A DNA stretch of 10,492 bases from Phoronis ovalis (taxonomy: Eukaryota > Phoronida > Phoronidae): NCBI GenBank assembly GCA_028565635.1, contig JAOXYB010063057.1:1-10492 (forward strand). The letters run 5' to 3'. Under the pieces are notes generated by a model, which worked only from the letters and a program-made list of their open reading frames with translations, was not told where the DNA came from and ran no database searches. Positions 8,101 to 10,492 of the stretch are shown here, one piece after another. The position numbers and the translations under genes were made by a program. Position 1 is the stretch's first letter, and each line of letters opens with the position of its first letter.

Positions 8101-8417
8101 TATGATTTATCGTGTTATCGACATTATATACTACGATTATCGTGCTGTCGAGTTATCGAGTTGTTTTATTTACAAGTAAAAACACAGCAGTAGTTTAGGA
8201 CCACCATACCAATCTGATTTAAAATGGGGGGTTTCTAAATCTTGTTAGGTACTATATCAATAACGCTAAATAAAACGTTAAACTAACATACAAAGTTTAG
8301 GGTGTCACAACGGAAAGTGGGACATACTTTTTATAAATAACTTACAGATACTGAAGATCCTGGAACTTAACAAAGAAATTCTTCGGAACTTCTATAATTT
8401 CTTTATTATTCAGTACG
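5108..8417 (-). CDS. Partial LRR gene, six single-repeat exons (5' and 3' ends not found)
   Basis: Six short minus-strand exons (8417-8346, 7743-7684, 7435-7367, 6470-6399, 5737-5666, 5170-5108; 72, 60, 69, 72, 72 and 63 nt) each encode one leucine-rich repeat. Every exon is preceded by AG and followed by GTAAGT, GTAAGC, GTGAGT or GTGAGC. Every exon begins with the third base of a codon, so all introns are phase 2 and any exon can be duplicated or skipped without a frameshift. The joined frame is open over 408 nt (136 codons) and each of the five junctions restores Leu (CTA, TTA or TTG). One-repeat exons near 72 nt in phase 2 are known from LGR receptors and related extracellular LRR proteins; assigning the gene to that group is inference. 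I could not find a signal peptide, cysteine caps, transmembrane exon, start or stop, so this is the middle of a larger gene. Introns run from about 250 to 900 bp. Confidence 0.8.
5268..5284. repeat. Short telomere-like tract (AACCCT units)
   Basis: TAACCCTAACCCTAATCC follows an AT dinucleotide run ending at about 5267. It contains two perfect AACCCT units and a third with one change, the complement of the animal telomere repeat TTAGGG. It is too short to mark a chromosome end and lies in or just beyond the intron upstream of LRR exon 6. It may be an interstitial repair scar or chance. Confidence 0.5.
5387..6021. repeat. Tandem duplication, copy 1 (635 bp)
   Basis: This segment and the directly adjacent 6022-6760 are direct repeats, both starting GTGGTTTAGAACAAAATTGC and both ending in TTTTATGTCAATC. 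The junction at 6021/6022 is seamless. Each copy contains one 72-nt LRR exon on the minus strand plus flanking intron. By eye the intron parts differ at about 5% of positions with a few small indels, so the event is not recent. The first copy lacks a 98-bp stretch present in the second. Unequal crossing-over inside the LRR gene is the simple explanation. Confidence 0.95.
5666..5737 (-). CDS. LRR exon 5, 72 nt (copy 1 of duplicated exon)
   Basis: Acceptor TGTTTAG at 5738 and donor GTGAGT at 5665-5660, the same as its twin at 6399-6470. The frame reads GLSCNQLTDIPAGTFEDI then RSLSF and ends in TT, and its first base again completes Leu. All buried Leu, Ile, Pro and Phe positions match the twin. 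The differences are G/I, S/D, C/H, D/N, E/K, I/V, S/R and F/I, that is 14 base changes in eight codons with no silent codon change counted. The codon after the exon in genomic sequence is a stop (TGA), so it must be spliced to be used. Confidence 0.85.
6118..6215. other. 98-bp segment present only in duplication copy 2
   Basis: This block has no counterpart in copy 1 (between 5482 and 5483). It has no clear terminal inverted repeat or target duplication, so deletion from copy 1 is as likely as insertion here. It includes a small CTTTG/CAAAG hairpin near 6174-6189. It lies in intron sequence, well away from the splice sites of exon 4. Confidence 0.8.
6399..6470 (-). CDS. LRR exon 4, 72 nt (copy 2 of duplicated exon)
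   Basis: Acceptor TGTTTAG at 6471 and donor GTGAGT at 6398-6393. The frame begins A, which completes Leu (TTA) with exon 3. It then reads ILDHNQLTNIPAGTFKDV and RSLRI, and ends in TT. This is a near-textbook typical-subtype LRR: LxLxxN, then NxL, then IPAGTF, then LxxL. It lies in the upstream copy, in transcript order, of the tandem duplication at 5387-6760. Its twin at 5666-5737 has the same splice sites but eight different codons. No stop or frameshift is seen. The acceptor tract is T-rich but interrupted, and it is essentially identical in the two copies. Confidence 0.85.
7367..7435 (-). CDS. LRR exon 3, 69 nt
   Basis: The acceptor has a long T run followed by GTTTACAG, the strongest polypyrimidine tract among these exons. 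The donor is GTGAGC at 7366-7361. The frame reads IMPNNSLTELGDMLTG then LEYLEI and ends with TT, which the next exon's A completes as Leu. NNSL gives the LRR Asn and Leu, and LxxLxxL follows. At 23 codons it is one residue shorter than the 72-nt repeats, a normal variation. The intron downstream of it is the longest of the set, about 896 bp, and contains the upstream end of the tandem duplication. Confidence 0.75.
7684..7743 (-). CDS. LRR exon 2, short 60-nt repeat
   Basis: The acceptor is a T-rich tract ending in TTTTACAG and the donor is GTAAGT at 7683-7678. The frame reads SAVSNQIRKPFNLPKKLHK and ends with CT, which joins the next exon's A to make Leu. The SNQI core and the LPKKLHKL ending match a short, about 20-residue LRR in which LPxxL replaces the usual IPxGxFxxL segment. 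At 60 nt it is the shortest exon of the set, and phase is kept. Confidence is a little lower than for the 72-nt exons because the repeat is less canonical. Confidence 0.65.
8050..8208. mobile_element. Second, degraded copy of the hairpin MITE family
   Basis: The right end TAGTTTAGGACCACCATA (8191-8208) shares its last nine or so bases and layout with the right end of the element at 1963-2292. The inside has the same motifs, such as TCAACACGACATTCTGCACTA and ATCGTGTTATCGAC, at 8079-8122, and a second partial loop at 8123-8157. Both loops are in the orientation of the right-hand units of the first element. A left end can be seen as TATG-AACTAC at 8050-8059 if eight or nine bases of the terminal repeat have been lost. 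It lies in the intron between LRR exons 1 and 2. Confidence 0.7.
8346..8417 (-). CDS. LRR exon 1 (first visible), 72 nt
   Basis: The minus-strand acceptor tract ends in CTTTTTCAG at 8418 and the donor GTAAGT occupies 8345-8340. The 72-nt exon reads one base plus 23 codons plus two bases (CT). Its frame gives VLNNKEIIEVPKNFF followed by VKFQDLQY, which fits the LRR pattern with Leu, Ile, Val and Phe at the buried positions. The usual Asn is shifted one place because NNK replaces xxN. It is the most upstream LRR exon I could find. The previous exon must end in two bases that join the initial C, and none is recognisable between here and 10492. It may be an LRR exon whose upstream partners lie beyond the window. 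Confidence 0.75.
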
Positions 8418-8657
8418 CTGAAAAAGATTTATTGTGACAAATGTAACATATGCAGAAGTGTGAGATGTTGCAAAATATATGTCGATTTCGAAATAAGAGT
8501 ACTCGAACCCGAAATAACTTCTGACCAAACCAGAGCAATATTCTATCTAGTGCGATAAATGTATGAACCTTGACGACTATTATTTTACTGATGAGTTTCT
8601 AGAAAATAACTGTCTCAAAAATGCAGATCAGATTTTATCAAAAATAACGAGCTCTTA
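8418..8657. other. Sequence upstream of LRR exon 1, nothing recognised
   Basis: The first bases are the T-rich acceptor tract (minus strand) of LRR exon 1, so this is presumably intron. No other LRR exon or promoter signal is visible. Confidence 0.5.
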
Positions 8658-9067
8658 CATAACGTGTACTGGAGTATGACCTAACCTGCATACCTACAAT
8701 CATAATTCCGTCTGTTAGTCTGTGTCTTTCAATTATTCAGGCCTGGTAATAACTAGATTATTTATAGAATTTTTCGGTTTTACAGGGTTTTCCGTTTCTT
8801 TTAATAAGTCAGCACCCAGCTCACAATTTTTTCCACTATTAAACCTATTTCGATTTTAAGTTATTACATAAAAACAACTTATTGGCAATTTGTTGCCATC
8901 GATTGTTATTTTTTAACAGATAACACAGTTCGTAAATTATGATTCTAAATACTCGATGACAGAAAAGTTAAGCACGGACACGTGACTTTATGGGAGTTGG
9001 GAAGTCAATACAAGCATCTGAGCTCGTCTTCAGGTTTCATCTGTTTAATATCAGCAAGCTAGCGAAG
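8658..9067. repeat. Older tandem duplication, unit A (about 410 bp)
   Basis: Direct repeat with 9068-9486. Shared blocks in order are CATAACGTG, TGTACTGGAGTATGAC, TTCCGTCTGTTAGTC, TAATAACTAGATTATTTAT, TTTTCCGTTTCT, CCACTATTAAACC, GGCAATTT, ATGATTCTAAATAC, TGGGAAGTCAAT and CAAGCATCTGAGCTCG. I estimate 75-80% identity, so it is clearly older than the duplication at 5387-6760. It contains no exon I recognise on either strand. Confidence 0.9.
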
Positions 9068-9486
9068 CATAACGTGCATGTGTACTGGAGTATGACGTAC
9101 CCTACTTACCGTTCCGTCTGTTAGTCCATATGTTTCAATTATAACCCGGAAATAAAAGCTTATGTGCCCTGATAATAACTAGATTATTTATCGAACTTTT
9201 TTGATTTTACAGATTTTCCGTTTCTCTAAATACGCCAGCGTCCAGCACATCTTTTTTCCCACTATTAAACCCATTTCAATTAGAGGTTAACAAATAAAAA
9301 CCGATTTGGTGGCAATTTTTATTTTTTAACATTCAGCAGCGCTCGTGAGTCATGATTCTAAATACGCGATGTCATTAACTAAAAGACGAACACGAACACG
9401 AACACGAACACGTGATTCTATAAACAGTTGGGAAGTCAATGCAAGCATCTGAGCTCGCCTATGAGGTTTTACCTGTTCCATATTAA
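9068..9486. repeat. Older tandem duplication, unit B (about 419 bp)
   Basis: This is the second copy of 8658-9067 in the same orientation. It differs by a CATG insertion near 9077, a segment of about 20 bases near 9147-9170 that unit A lacks, and a CGAACA microsatellite. The repeat can be followed to the GAGCTCG block at 9451-9457 and more weakly to about 9486. Confidence 0.9.
9385..9412. repeat. CGAACA hexamer microsatellite, about four copies
   Basis: Four perfect CGAACA units are followed by CGTG. At the matching place in unit A (about 8970-8983) there is only a single related stretch, GCACGGACACGTG. The array therefore expanded after the duplication, in unit B only. Confidence 0.9.
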
Positions 9487-10492
9487 GTTAATACAACGTT
9501 TAATACACACATTTTATGACAAACTTATTCCCAATCGTAAAAACAGTAATTTTGTTTCACAAAACACGAAAAAAAACTTAATGATATGCATCGTCTTAAA
9601 AATATATCGTACAGTCTAAAGTAGTTTATATTGAATCGTAAACGCATCGTAAACTTAAACTTTAGAAAAGAAGATCATTTGCTAATTTGAAATGATAAGT
9701 ATAAGGACAATCTAGGACTACTAGTTTAAGAGAGATATTTGATATTTGATAGTTGCATTTATACGGCTCTGTAATAGCTTAAAGAGATAAAAGGGTGGTG
9801 CATTCAATATGTGCTTACATCACGGTAAATATACAAATTTATGTCGAAACACTCTTGAAAATATCCCTTTTTATAGTTCAAAAATATTTGTTCAGCTTAT
9901 TGCTATCAGTAATCCGAACTAAATTCCTGGGAGGCACTCAATAGAAAGTGATAACGGGCATGCCGTTCAAGTGGTCAGTTTTAAGAGCTGCTTTTTGCAT
10001 TTAAATTTTGCAATGCTTATGTCCAAGGTTTGCCATCTAACTCGGTTCTAAATCTCTGCTTTAAGGGGTAGGTATTTTCACGGTGTCACAAAAACTACAA
10101 CAAACAGTATCGTGTCTAAATGTTGGATATGATATTAAACTTAAAGCGGACTATTACGATGATGGAGGGTTAGATTTCTTGATGGTATCAGTTAAAGCGG
10201 TAGCTCTTTGTCAAGTTTTGTTTCTCGGAGAGGGAGTTTTCGATTTTACATACCCGTATGTAATATTTTGTAGTGACCCCCTTGCACCTGGGTAAAATAC
10301 GGTCCACTAATTTACTTTAGTCAGAAACCTGATCTATTAAGCCTACGTATTAAAAAAACTGATCCTCTTGTGGCCTAGTCCATGCAAATAATACGCCAAA
10401 TAATAATAGAGAGCTGAAGTCAGATATTGTACCTATTATTAAGTCTAGTTTTGACCCAAATTGGACACATTCTGCTAAAGTATATTACATAT
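9487..10492. other. AT-rich stretch, no supported gene
   Basis: I searched the minus strand for more LRR exons and found none with a usable AG, frame and GT. On the plus strand a 70-codon frame (10083-10295) opens only with GTG. It is slightly less AT-rich than its surroundings and includes DYYDDGGLDFLMVS. I recognise no family, and it lacks an ATG before the middle. It could be an exon fragment of something else or chance. Confidence 0.4.

Noticed and set aside
9060-9160. An exon on the minus strand ending at the GTAAGT near 9105
   Set aside because: The reading frames carry stops or no LRR pattern, and the matching place in unit A has no such donor.
1-10492. CRISPR array, bacterial operon or phage content
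   Set aside because: There are no regular direct repeats with unique spacers and no dense coding. The evidence of short spliced exons points to an animal genome.

Overview
The window looks like AT-rich, intron-rich genomic DNA from an animal, most likely a marine invertebrate. A bivalve mollusc is my best guess but is not proven. There is no bacterial-style gene density, no long open reading frame, no Shine-Dalgarno or operon structure and no CRISPR array. The content is a set of very short minus-strand exons in long introns, surrounded by many inverted and tandem repeats.

The only gene I can support is on the minus strand between about 8417 and 5108. It is a chain of six exons of 60-72 nt, each encoding exactly one leucine-rich repeat (LRR). 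Each is bounded by AG and GTAAGN/GTGAGN, and all the introns are in phase 2. Joined, the six exons stay open without a stop and every junction codon is Leu. This architecture is known from LGR-type receptors (including relaxin-receptor-like ones) and other animal LRR ectodomain genes. The signal peptide, LRR caps and any transmembrane part are not visible, so the gene is partial.

The last part of the gene contains a tandem duplication (5387-6021 and 6022-6760) that doubled one 72-nt LRR exon. The duplicated introns differ by about 5%, but the two exon copies differ at 14 of 72 bases. All eight changed codons change the amino acid, and five of the eight are the exposed x positions of the LxxLxLxxN strand. 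This is the most interesting signal in the window and suggests diversification of a recognition surface.

Region by region: 1-540 is featureless. 541-1080 holds recurring short GGAAC palindromes. 1081-1190 has a weak tRNA-like (SINE?) trace. 1245-1440 holds a degenerate CCTAGGAC palindrome array. 1963-2292 is a MITE-like element with near-perfect terminal inverted repeats around five tandem hairpin units whose loops switch orientation. 2451-4334 is a large foldback with arms of about 440 bp and a third copy of part of the arm in its centre. 4335-5107 is empty. 5108-8417 holds the LRR exons, with a second, degraded copy of the hairpin MITE at 8050-8208 in the first visible intron. 8658-9486 is an older tandem duplication of about 410 bp with a CGAACA microsatellite. 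9487-10492 shows nothing reliable.
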